From Clostridium_AM sp964554365 (lineage in GTDB: Bacteria > Bacillota > Clostridia > Clostridiales > Clostridiaceae), in contig CAZKOJ010000028.1 of assembly GCA_964554365.1 (NCBI GenBank), positions 1-31,295 of the forward strand: a stretch of DNA of 31,295 bases, read 5' to 3'. Made by a program: the position numbers and the translations under genes. How positions within the stretch are numbered: the stretch's first letter is position 1; each line of letters begins with the position of its first letter. Below, one piece after another: positions 23,569 to 30,347 of the stretch. The notes under the pieces are model-generated. The model did not search any database and was not told the origin of the DNA. It saw only the letters and a list, made by a program, of their open reading frames with translations.

Positions 23569-24145
23569 TACATTTCACCCCCTTCTTTTAGGGATTCATT
23601 GTGTTCTTCAATTTCCTTTTCTAAAAAAGCACTGACTATTAACCGTGTATTATATCCTTTGCTGAAAGCTTCATCTGGAAATTTACCATGTAACTTCCAG
23701 CAATAATATAAATACCAAGCTGTTTCGTCAGTGCCTACAAGTTTTTTATCTTCTTCTTAGTTTTTTCTTTATCTTCACTATTGAAACCGGACAATTTTGT
23801 AATAGTATCAGCGAGTTTGGATATTTCTCCCGGTAAAAATATTTTGTTTATTAATTGGTCTGGTGTTTGAATTTTAAAGTGATCTCTTAAAGCTTTTTCC
23901 TTTAACTCTGGTACTCCTGAAAGTATTAATTGCTGATTCATTGTTGTTGTATCAACATCTATAGAACCATCCTTATTTATATTCATAGACATTTTTTGAA
24001 TATCATCATATATTTCTGATTCTAAAGCATAACAAGTAAATGTTGCTTCCACACCACCTAATTTGTTAAGCTTTAATGATAATTCTTTTTTGGGTAATTC
24101 TACCTTTCCTGCATCTATTTTTAATAATTGATCAACTAAATTCAT
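23568..24145 (-). CDS. Frameshifted tail assembly chaperone (transframe product)
   Basis: Ribosomes slipping -1 at 23741-23747 would join the upstream chaperone to a 57-residue extension beginning LVGTDETAWYLYYCWKLHG and ending EHNESLKEGGEM, stopping at 23568-23570 against the tape measure start. The extension's frame has a TAA just before the slip site and no start codon of its own, so it can be reached only by frameshifting. Such products are conserved between tube and tape measure genes in many tailed phages and chaperone the tape measure protein. Total length would be about 192 residues. Confidence 0.85.
23735..24145 (-). CDS. Tail assembly chaperone, zero-frame product (XkdN-like)
   Basis: A 136-residue protein from MNLVDQLLKIDAGKVELPKKE to KEKTKKKIKNL, stopping at TAG 23735. 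Length and place between tube and tape measure genes match XkdN-type chaperones. It begins after a good ribosome site (GAGGAAATCAAT). The last codons carry the slippery heptamer. It should coat the tape measure protein before tube assembly. Confidence 0.88.
   Translation of the reverse strand: MNLVDQLLKIDAGKVELPKKELSLKLNKLGGVEATFTCYALESEIYDDIQKMSMNINKDGSIDVDTTTMNQQLILSGVPELKEKALRDHFKIQTPDQLINKIFLPGEISKLADTITKLSGFNSEDKEKTKKKIKNL
23741..23747 (-). promoter_or_regulatory. -1 ribosomal frameshift slippery heptamer A AAA AAC
   Basis: Read on the minus strand in the chaperone frame, ATA AAA AAC TTG TAG contains A AAA AAC, a canonical X XXY YYZ slip site, two codons before the stop. Slippage opens the 57-codon extension. 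A downstream stem was not clearly identified. Confidence 0.87.
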
Positions 24146-24205
24146 ATTGATTTCCTCCTCAAATTTTGAATAAACTTAAGGGCTGCGTGAGCCGCAAAAA
24201 ATATG

Positions 24206-24640
24206 TTATTGTATTGCTATTGTGTCAGGTACGTCATAACCTGTAAATGTAAATGGAATTGATTCATCTATGTTCTTTTTAACTTCAAAATCCATTAATG
24301 TTAACTCATCAAATGTTACCCCAGTAATAGTTATTTTTTCAGTACCAAAACTGTCTGGGTCAGATAAACTTGCATTGATGGTACATACAGTTTGTTTTCC
24401 CGCTGCAATATCGTCTTTAAGCTTAAGCAACATTCTTGAATATACTTTATTCATTTTTAAAGTTCCTTTACCTTCAAGACCTATCACCTTGTGCTTTTTC
24501 CACATATCTCCACAAAAGTTCACATCTGTTTTTGACAATGTAACCTTAGCTTGTAATGATGTGCATTCACCTACTAGGTCTGAATCTAGCCAAACCTTAC
24601 CCCAGTTACCATTTATCACTCGTTTTGCATCTATACTCAT
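24206..24640 (-). CDS. xkdM: Tail tube protein, XkdM-like (DUF2001)
   Basis: A 144-residue protein (MSIDAKRVINGNWGKVWLDSD) with the DUF2001 pattern GECTSLQAKVTLSKTDVNFCGDMWKKHKV and a beta-rich end (DESIPFTFTGYDVPDTI). It forms the inner tube of the contractile tail. It follows the sheath gene by 11 bases as in PBSX. Length is normal for the family. Confidence 0.93.
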   Translation of the reverse strand: MSIDAKRVINGNWGKVWLDSDLVGECTSLQAKVTLSKTDVNFCGDMWKKHKVIGLEGKGTLKMNKVYSRMLLKLKDDIAAGKQTVCTINASLSDPDSFGTEKITITGVTFDELTLMDFEVKKNIDESIPFTFTGYDVPDTIAIQ

Positions 24641-24651
24641 ATATTTACCTC

Positions 24652-25716
24652 CTACATATTAATTGCTAATTGGAAGTCTTCCATAGCATCTAAGATTTTT
24701 ATATTACCTGTTGTGAATACTTTGTCACCAGTGGGATATGTTTTGATGTCTATATCTTTCATGTTTGTTGTATCTATACCTTTACTGGTTAAATAAGCTT
24801 TTTTAGCAGCTACATCTACTGCAAAACTTGAAGAATCACTATTCAATAGTGATTGTCCTTCTAATATTCTTGAGTAACCTAACAACGCTGTTATAAGCAA
24901 TACTTGATTATCATAGTTATTAGGGAATTTACCTACATAGTGATCTGCAATTGTTTTCTTTATATCATCATGAATTTGGTCCATAATATCTACCAGCTTA
25001 ATTTTCTTATAATCTAACGTTTTAGTAGATGTAGTAGTAACTAAAGAATTTACACCCCTTGCTACTTTTACCTTTTCTCCATCATTTATAAGAACAAATT
25101 TGCCGGCATCTATAGCAGTATTAAACCCTGTAGTAGTTAAGTGTGGTACATCATCAATCTCATATAAAACAGAGAATGTGCAGCTTTGGTCAAGTGGTGT
25201 TCCTGCTAACAGTCCAGCTATTCTACTACAATAGTCTGTTGCATCATAAGTAGTTGAACCAACAATTATATTATCAGTGTCAAAGTTTATTATAGCCTCA
25301 TGATCGCCAGCAATGTGTGGTAAAATCGCTTTGGCTCTTATATCTTTATTGTCTTTTAACCCTTTTACCCACGTAGCCATGTTTGCAGCATCTACAGCTG
25401 TTATGCCTGGCACAGCTAAATAATTCCATTTTACTGTTTCTAATGCTGTTTGTGCTTCTGTATAATCTGTAGCTGTTGTATCTTCTACAAATATAAGAAC
25501 TTTTAAAGGTGCTTTTACATTACCTATAAATGCATTAAGTATTTGTGTTTTATTATAAGTCGAAAAATCTGTAGGTACTTCATCTAAAGAATTATAAATA
25601 GTTAGCCCTTTATGGACTGCATCTTTGAGTATTAAGGCAACTATACCTCTTTCACCTCTTTGTATCGCTGTGATGGCTGCCTGTTGAAATATTATTCCAA
25701 TGTTTGGTAATCCCAT
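24652..25716 (-). CDS. xkdK: Tail sheath protein (XkdK-like)
   Basis: A 354-residue sheath protein starting MGLPNIGIIFQQAAITAIQRGERGIVAL. Typical stretches are VKAPLKVLIFVED, GITAVDAANMATWVKGLKDNK and the C-terminal KVFTTGNIKILDAMEDFQLAINM. It is of the short Firmicute type rather than the longer P2/T4 type. It makes the contractile sheath and shows that this phage is a myovirus type. Confidence 0.94.
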   Translation of the reverse strand: MGLPNIGIIFQQAAITAIQRGERGIVALILKDAVHKGLTIYNSLDEVPTDFSTYNKTQILNAFIGNVKAPLKVLIFVEDTTATDYTEAQTALETVKWNYLAVPGITAVDAANMATWVKGLKDNKDIRAKAILPHIAGDHEAIINFDTDNIIVGSTTYDATDYCSRIAGLLAGTPLDQSCTFSVLYEIDDVPHLTTTGFNTAIDAGKFVLINDGEKVKVARGVNSLVTTTSTKTLDYKKIKLVDIMDQIHDDIKKTIADHYVGKFPNNYDNQVLLITALLGYSRILEGQSLLNSDSSSFAVDVAAKKAYLTSKGIDTTNMKDIDIKTYPTGDKVFTTGNIKILDAMEDFQLAINM

Positions 25717-25728
25717 ATTAATTCCTCC

Positions 25729-26157
25729 TTATATGTTTATATTAACGTCACCTACTAAAACTGAGTCTTCGGTGATGTTTCTATCGTCTATTATATTAAG
25801 ATTTAATGTTAAGTATACTTCTGCATCCCTTGGTCCACCTGTCAATTGTGCTATTTTTACGGCTCTATCACCCATCATAAAATAACCATTTTTAAAAATG
25901 TCTTTTAACGTATCATTCATAGCGTATTGTGCCGTACTATCAACATTTTTATAATCATCCCAAGGTGCGTAATATACTATCTGAATGTAAATATTATTCT
26001 TATAAGCAAAGTGGCTAACATCATCTGTTCTACTAGAAATGTGATTAATAAAAAAAGAAGGTCTTTGAAATCCTTCTCCTTGATTTTGAGTATATATTGG
26101 TTCAGTTGTTTTGCTTGCTATTAAAGTGGATATAGTATTTATAATGTCGTTTAGCAA
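25729..26157 (-). CDS. Tail terminator-type protein
   Basis: A 142-residue protein beginning MLNDIINTISTLIAS, with PSFFINHISSRTDDV, a hydrophobic strand NIYIQIVYYAP, and LTLNLNIIDDRNITED near the end. This fits the Firmicute phage tail terminator family found before the sheath gene. It would cap the tube and sheath. It starts 94 bases after the gp10-like gene, across a hairpin. Confidence 0.78.
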   Translation of the reverse strand: MLNDIINTISTLIASKTTEPIYTQNQGEGFQRPSFFINHISSRTDDVSHFAYKNNIYIQIVYYAPWDDYKNVDSTAQYAMNDTLKDIFKNGYFMMGDRAVKIAQLTGGPRDAEVYLTLNLNIIDDRNITEDSVLVGDVNINI

Positions 26158-26181
26158 TATATCACCTCATTTTAGACATAG

Positions 26182-26206
26182 AAAATGGCACCTATATAAT
26201 AAGTGC
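26182..26206 (-). terminator. Hairpin, possible weak terminator
   Basis: On the minus strand an 8-bp stem (one G-T pair) with a 3-base loop (arms 26199-26206 and 26188-26195) is followed by CATTTTC, then TGTCTAAAA. The T run is poor. It lies in the 93-base gap between the gp10-like and tail terminator genes. Confidence 0.5.
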
Positions 26207-26250
26207 TATACACTAGCTAATACCCCAACAAATGCCAGTTCAATAATTCA

Positions 26251-26769
26251 TTATTTTTTTTCTGTTTCGTCTAGCATATTTTGTATGAATTTTTCTAAAT
26301 CTTCTTTTGCCTTAGGCTCAAAAGCTTGAAATCCTTTTTCCATAAAATGTTTACCTGATACAAATTGAGGATGTAACATCATTCCTGTATTTGCATTAGG
26401 GTCATATTTAAATTTTTCTCCACTCCATGTACCAGGAACAAATCTTTTATCTACCATAAATCCTTCATTCACGGCCGAAGCATATGAAACCATAGTTCCT
26501 ACCGCTATGCTATCACCTGTCATAATAGCTTTACCTTCTGAGCCTTCACCTGTTGGAGACTCTTTACTATCATTTGAACCTAAATCTAACGAAAAACTCG
26601 CTCTTAAACGACCCGAATCTACCGGAACTTCTAACAATATTTCTCTATTTAACATATAAGCTAACTTTAAAAGTTCCTTTTTATTTTCTTCTGGGAATCT
26701 ATTTTGTACTGCTTCTAATACTTTAATTAAATTGTCTAGTCCTTCGATTTTAAAATCTGTATCAGCCAT
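26251..26769 (-). CDS. HK97 gp10-like head-tail joining protein
   Basis: A 172-residue protein with the gp10 pattern: FKIEGLDNLIKVLEAVQNRF, then LLEVPVDSGRLRASFSLDLG, GTMVSYASAVNEGF and HPQFVSGKHFMEKGFQAFEP. It corresponds to XkdI. It begins 2 bases after the upstream stop, so it is probably co-translated. The family joins head and tail or helps complete the tail. Confidence 0.9.
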   Translation of the reverse strand: MADTDFKIEGLDNLIKVLEAVQNRFPEENKKELLKLAYMLNREILLEVPVDSGRLRASFSLDLGSNDSKESPTGEGSEGKAIMTGDSIAVGTMVSYASAVNEGFMVDKRFVPGTWSGEKFKYDPNANTGMMLHPQFVSGKHFMEKGFQAFEPKAKEDLEKFIQNMLDETEKK

Positions 26770-26771
26770 AA

Positions 26772-27101
26772 TTACACCTCTTCTTTATAAGTAAGATCTA
26801 TCTCATAGTGGTGTCCGTATGGTGTATAGACATTGCTTACTATATACTTAGTTTTAGAGTTAAGTATAAGTATGTCACCTTGCTTTATATTGGGGTTTAC
26901 GATTATATCTATATATAGTCTTGGGGTTTGGATATAAATGCCTTGAGGTTGTCCTTGGGTTACACTACCAGCAGTACGTCCAAATCTGCAAGGATAACTA
27001 CCTGTACTTGGGTAAGTTGCATTTTGATTAGTCACTCTATGAGTTATAGTGTCTGTAATTGTGGATGTGCGTTTAATTATACATATATCTTGTCTTTTCA
27101 T
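26772..27101 (-). CDS. Head closure protein
   Basis: A 109-residue beta-rich protein (MKRQDICIIKRTSTI to HYEIDLTYKEEV) with GIYIQTPRLYIDIIVNPNIKQGDILIL. The position after the connector and the KQGDxI...Y..V pattern fit XkdH/SPP1 gp16-like head closure proteins. Its ATG overlaps the connector stop as TAATG. Confidence 0.78.
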   Translation of the reverse strand: MKRQDICIIKRTSTITDTITHRVTNQNATYPSTGSYPCRFGRTAGSVTQGQPQGIYIQTPRLYIDIIVNPNIKQGDILILNSKTKYIVSNVYTPYGHHYEIDLTYKEEV

Positions 27102-27703
27102 TATGTAGTCCTTATCTTACAGTACTTTTGTAATACTGTAGCTATATTTGCAGGCATTGCTATATCCTTTTTCATGTATGTAAACTGCACATCTCCTTCT
27201 TTCTCAATCTCCACACCTAATTTATTCTCTCGACTTTCCTTATACTCCAAAGCAACTAACTTAGTAGCAACTAGGCTTAAATCTCCTGGTATCTCATTGT
27301 CACTCATTCCAGCGGTATATGAAATTTCTATATAACTTTCTTCATGTGTACCCCATTGAATTTTATTGGTCATAGTTACATACTTCCAATCCATAAACTC
27401 TATATAAGTTGGGTGTAATCTAAAGTTAGTATATCCATCACCTGTAACGTAAGACAAATTGAACACAGCTGGACCAGCTCTTACTATTCGTTCTACACTT
27501 TTAATAGGATAATTTTGTGGAAACACTTTATGCATTATAGTGTGTTGCTCTCCTGTATAAGATTGTATAGAAAACTTTCTATTACAATAATTTTCTATAG
27601 TAGATTCTGCACTATCTATAAGCATATTTATAAATTCATCATCATCTGTATTATTTATCTTTAGATAACTTTTGACCTTTGCCAATGTTGTTAACAACTT
27701 CAT
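27101..27703 (-). CDS. Head-tail connector (gp6-like)
   Basis: A 200-residue connector of the HK97 gp6/SPP1 gp15 type: LAKVKSYLKINNTDDDEFINMLIDSAESTIENYCNR near the N-terminus is the diagnostic helical part, and SYIEISYTAGM is typical of the end. Upstream in-frame TTG codons would place the AAGGAGG site inside the gene, so ATG 27703 is preferred. It overlaps the end of the 62-residue ORF by 53 bases. Confidence 0.88.
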   Translation of the reverse strand: MKLLTTLAKVKSYLKINNTDDDEFINMLIDSAESTIENYCNRKFSIQSYTGEQHTIMHKVFPQNYPIKSVERIVRAGPAVFNLSYVTGDGYTNFRLHPTYIEFMDWKYVTMTNKIQWGTHEESYIEISYTAGMSDNEIPGDLSLVATKLVALEYKESRENKLGVEIEKEGDVQFTYMKKDIAMPANIATVLQKYCKIRTT

Positions 27704-27839
27704 CAACCTCCTTGGAAGGCTCAATGTGTTCTTCTGCTAGTCCTACATCTATATATTTATCCGCCAAACTATCATCTAAACCACAAATATCACCTTTCAC
27801 ATAAGGACAATAATTACTAAGCATTTTAACTGTTTTCAT
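27651..27839 (-). CDS. Small hypothetical protein before the connector
   Basis: A 62-residue ORF (MKTVKMLSNYCPYVKGDICGL to GKGQKLSKDK) from ATG 27839. It has two Cys residues 8 apart and an acidic middle (IEPSKEVDEVVNNI). It overlaps the connector start, which is common for small phage genes. No family recognised. Confidence 0.62.
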   Translation of the reverse strand: MKTVKMLSNYCPYVKGDICGLDDSLADKYIDVGLAEEHIEPSKEVDEVVNNIGKGQKLSKDK

Positions 27840-27851
27840 TCAATCACCTTC

Positions 27852-27992
27852 TTACACTTCTGGCTCTGCGTAGCCATCTTTAATTACTTGCATTGCTACC
27901 TCTTCATCTACTGCAATTATTTGCCCCACTTCAAAACTCACATGAAAACCGTAAGCTCCTGTAGGTATATATTTTATAATTTTCACCTTCAT
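27852..27992 (-). CDS. Very small hypothetical phage protein
   Basis: A 46-residue ORF (MKVKIIKYIPTGAYGFHVSFEVGQ to DGYAEPEV) from ATG 27992 after AGAGGTGA. The pattern YIPTGxYG, then EEVAMQVIKDGYAE, resembles small proteins found between capsid and connector genes. Function unknown. Confidence 0.65.
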   Translation of the reverse strand: MKVKIIKYIPTGAYGFHVSFEVGQIIAVDEEVAMQVIKDGYAEPEV

Positions 27993-28007
27993 ATATTCAC
28001 CTCTTAA

Positions 28008-28033
28008 TAGGCTAGAGTATGAACTCTAGCCTA
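28008..28033. repeat. Perfect 11-bp inverted repeat after the capsid gene
   Basis: TAGGCTAGAGT (28008-28018) pairs perfectly with 28023-28033 across a 4-base loop. No T run follows on the minus strand. It sits between the capsid terminator and the ribosome site of the next gene, so in RNA it would cap the 5' side of the downstream message. Confidence 0.8.
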
Positions 28034-28042
28034 ATTTTAGAC

Positions 28043-28079
28043 ATAAAAAAAGCACTTAGTTACAATTAACCCAATGCTT
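28043..28079 (-). terminator. Intrinsic terminator after the major capsid gene
   Basis: A 12-bp stem with one mismatch (arms 28067-28078 and 28051-28062) and a 4-base loop, followed on the minus strand by TTTTTTTATGTCTAAAA. It overlaps the capsid stop codon and could raise capsid over connector expression. Confidence 0.8.
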
Positions 28080-29157
28080 ATACTACTGCTTTTAATGAAG
28101 TTAGCCTTGCAAAGGCTTTAGGCACTGCAATTTTACCGTCTAATCTTTCCCATAATTTTAAAAGTACTTGATGGTTTTTAAATGCCTGGTCTGATTGAGT
28201 ATTCATTTCTACACCAGATTCATTCTTATCAAATAAATAATACTGTTTGAGATTTCCAAATATGATTTCAGTTTGGTTAGTACTAGTACCTAAATTAGAA
28301 GGAATTGCACCAGTAAACTCATAAACTTTGTAACCACATAATGTAGGGAATTGACCTCTTGTCATGTCACCATCCTTAAATATGTAGTCGCCCATTGTAT
28401 TTTTCATCTTTCTAACTTGTTCTACTACAGAAGTATTCATGAAATATGCACATTCCTGATTTCTGTACATAATATCTACTTTATAAGGCAATGCTACTAT
28501 ATCATCTGAAGAAAGTATATTACCAGCAGTATCCTTTATAGAGTAAGACGCAACGCTTGTGTTTGTTCTTACTCCCTCTGGTTGTCCTATACCTGTACCA
28601 CTTATTATTACTCTATTCTCTTCTTTAACAAATGCTTTAGCATATAAGTTGGCAACAAATCCATATAATTGTACTGGTGTATCTGCAATTAAATCCCTTG
28701 ACATTGCAGTATATCCATCTAATCTGTTTACGCTGTACTGTAAATTCCCAAATGTTGGTTCAGTCTCAGTTATAGGGTTATTTTCACCATCCCAACTTGT
28801 TACAACTCCTGTAGCGCCTACTGGCCAATTACCATTTCTATAAGTTACAGGAACTACAGTACACATGCTTCTTAAAGAATATGTATCCTGAAGAACCCTA
28901 TCAATTATATCTTGATGAAACTCGATAGGTAATAGGGTTAAGCCTCCATCTGTAACACCTCCGCTTAAAGCTGCCTTAGTTTTTATATCATTATCCATAG
29001 TAGCTTTTAAGAATCTTAAAGCTTTTTCTTCTTTTCCCATTTTTTCAATAGGCTTTTCTTGAAACTTAATTTTCCTTACCGCTTCGGTTAGTCCTAACTC
29101 CTTTAACTGTGCTTCAACCTGATCCTGTATCATTTTTTTTCTTGCTTCTTTATTCAT
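28078..29157 (-). CDS. Major capsid protein (HK97 fold)
   Basis: A 359-residue capsid protein with the HK97 signature: GLTLLPIEFHQDIIDRVLQDTYSLRSMCTVVPV, YTAMSRDLIADTPVQLYGF, EENRVIISGTGIGQPEGV, and a P-domain with YFMNTSVVEQVRKMKNTMGDYIF. The first ~60 residues are charged and helical (MNKEARKKMIQDQVEAQL) and may be a delta domain removed by the protease. ATG 29157 follows GGAGG. It assembles the icosahedral shell with the scaffold encoded just upstream. Confidence 0.95.
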   Translation of the reverse strand: MNKEARKKMIQDQVEAQLKELGLTEAVRKIKFQEKPIEKMGKEEKALRFLKATMDNDIKTKAALSGGVTDGGLTLLPIEFHQDIIDRVLQDTYSLRSMCTVVPVTYRNGNWPVGATGVVTSWDGENNPITETEPTFGNLQYSVNRLDGYTAMSRDLIADTPVQLYGFVANLYAKAFVKEENRVIISGTGIGQPEGVRTNTSVASYSIKDTAGNILSSDDIVALPYKVDIMYRNQECAYFMNTSVVEQVRKMKNTMGDYIFKDGDMTRGQFPTLCGYKVYEFTGAIPSNLGTSTNQTEIIFGNLKQYYLFDKNESGVEMNTQSDQAFKNHQVLLKLWERLDGKIAVPKAFARLTSLKAVV

Positions 29158-29171
29158 ATTATCTCCTCCAA

Positions 29172-29759
29172 TTATTGATTTATTTTTTCAATTATCTTTT
29201 GTACTTCTGCTACAGTAGCCTTTGCTATTTCTGCAATATCTACTTCTGTTGGATCATTTAACCCCTTCTTTTTAGGATCCTTTTCTGTATCTTCTTCTGT
29301 ATCTTCTTCTGTATCTTCTTCTGGTTTTTCTTTGGATTCTTCTTCTGTATCTTCTTCAGGTTCTTCTTCGGATTCTTCTTCTGTATCTTCTTCTGTATCT
29401 TCTTGTTTTTCTGGTTTAGATTCCTTCTTTAATCCATCAATGAAAGCTTTCATATTATCCATACATTCTTTCATGCTCTTTGCACATTCAGACATTTCCT
29501 CATGGAATCCTTTTAATTTTTCATGGTTTGTTGCTGATATTTCGACTTCACCCTTTTGTACTGGATTTTCTTCTAAGGATTTAACTTTATCATGTATAGT
29601 TCGTTTTTTAGCTTGTAAACCTTTCCTTAAAGTTTTAACTTCTTTTTGCAGTGGTGTTATAGCTTCCTTTACTGCGTCAGTAAGTAAATTTTTAACCTGT
29701 TCACCTACTAAAGTCTTTGATTGTTCCGCTATTAAAGCATTGACTTCCTCTTTAGTCAT
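29172..29759 (-). CDS. Nested scaffold protein, in-frame internal start of the protease gene
   Basis: Within the protease frame, Met173 (ATG 29759) follows a perfect AAGGAGG ribosome site at an 8-base gap. Starting there gives a 195-residue acidic helical protein (MTKEEVNALIAEQSKTL to VAEVQKIIEKINQ) with no protease domain, which is what a scaffold should look like. The arrangement matches lambda C/Nu3, where the scaffold is the separately translated end of the protease. Inference from sequence only. Confidence 0.7.
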   Translation of the reverse strand: MTKEEVNALIAEQSKTLVGEQVKNLLTDAVKEAITPLQKEVKTLRKGLQAKKRTIHDKVKSLEENPVQKGEVEISATNHEKLKGFHEEMSECAKSMKECMDNMKAFIDGLKKESKPEKQEDTEEDTEEESEEEPEEDTEEESKEKPEEDTEEDTEEDTEKDPKKKGLNDPTEVDIAEIAKATVAEVQKIIEKINQ

Positions 29760-30275
29760 ATCAAATTCCTCCTTTTTCTCATTAAACTGGTCATAAAATG
29801 ATTTTGATATTTTGCCTTCCTTATAGGCCATTTGTACACATTCTTGATTCGCTGGAACTGCAACCAACGATAATTCTAACAAGCTCCAAGATATATAATC
29901 ATAGCCACCTTGATCATTTGGCTTATAATCCAATGGAATAAATCCTATTGAACTTGCATTCATAAACTTATTAGCATACAAATACCACCAATCTAAAGCA
30001 TTTTGAGTTTCTGCAAATTGTATTTTGAATATCAATTGACTTCCTTGTACTCTAACTTCTAATGCTTTACCTATACAAGTTGGTTTTTCTTCATAACCAT
30101 ACGAATGATTTGCTAAAATTACAGGGTTATGCAAATAATCATCTAGCACTACACCAGACATATACATCTTGTCGCCTACTCTGTCATATGCTTCTGTACT
30201 ACCTATCATTTCAATTATTCTGTTTTCTTGATCTAGTACTTTTATTTCAAAATTAATTCCCCTTTTTTTATTCAA
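29172..30275 (-). CDS. Prohead protease (S78) fused to a scaffold-like C-terminus
   Basis: A 367-residue protein. Residues 1-150 are an HK97-type prohead protease: His57 in ILANHSYG, Ser108 or Ser109 in MNASSIGFIP and Glu134 in SLLELSLVAVPAN. Residues 170-260 are helical. Residues ~290-345 are extremely Glu/Asp/Thr-rich (EEDTEEESEEEPEED) and encoded by 12-base repeats. The start is TTG 30275, 9 bases after AAGGA; there is no better ATG. It should cut the scaffold and the capsid N-terminus during maturation. Confidence 0.9.
   Translation of the reverse strand: MNKKRGINFEIKVLDQENRIIEMIGSTEAYDRVGDKMYMSGVVLDDYLHNPVILANHSYGYEEKPTCIGKALEVRVQGSQLIFKIQFAETQNALDWWYLYANKFMNASSIGFIPLDYKPNDQGGYDYISWSLLELSLVAVPANQECVQMAYKEGKISKSFYDQFNEKKEEFDMTKEEVNALIAEQSKTLVGEQVKNLLTDAVKEAITPLQKEVKTLRKGLQAKKRTIHDKVKSLEENPVQKGEVEISATNHEKLKGFHEEMSECAKSMKECMDNMKAFIDGLKKESKPEKQEDTEEDTEEESEEEPEEDTEEESKEKPEEDTEEDTEEDTEKDPKKKGLNDPTEVDIAEIAKATVAEVQKIIEKINQ
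29283..29412. repeat. Short tandem repeats in the acidic scaffold tail
   Basis: Repeats of the 12-mer TCTTCTTCTGTA and close variants encode the EEDTEE-type acid run. Such repeats are prone to slippage in multiples of 3 or 12 bases, which would change the length of the acidic tail without breaking the frame. Confidence 0.75.
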
Positions 30276-30296
30276 ACTCTCACATCCTTAAAAACT

Positions 30297-30328
30297 GCAA
30301 AATGAAAAGCCTTATTTCTAAGACTTTT
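30297..30328 (-). terminator. GAAA-tetraloop terminator between portal and protease
   Basis: On the minus strand a 10-bp stem (one G-T pair; arms 30319-30328 and 30305-30314) closes a GAAA tetraloop and is followed by CATTTT. It lies in the 72-base gap after the portal gene. The T run is short, so it may attenuate rather than stop transcription. Confidence 0.65.
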
Positions 30329-30347
30329 ATACTTACACTTGCTTTTT

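Noticed and set aside
24181..24200. GC-rich hairpin between tube and chaperone genes as a terminator.
   Set aside because: On the minus strand it is not followed by a T run; only the plus strand has the wrong-side A run.
29332..29796. A plus-strand Ser-rich frame opposite the protease gene.
   Set aside because: The Ser/Val repeats are the complement of the acidic 12-base repeats; the minus-strand protein has a clear protease domain.
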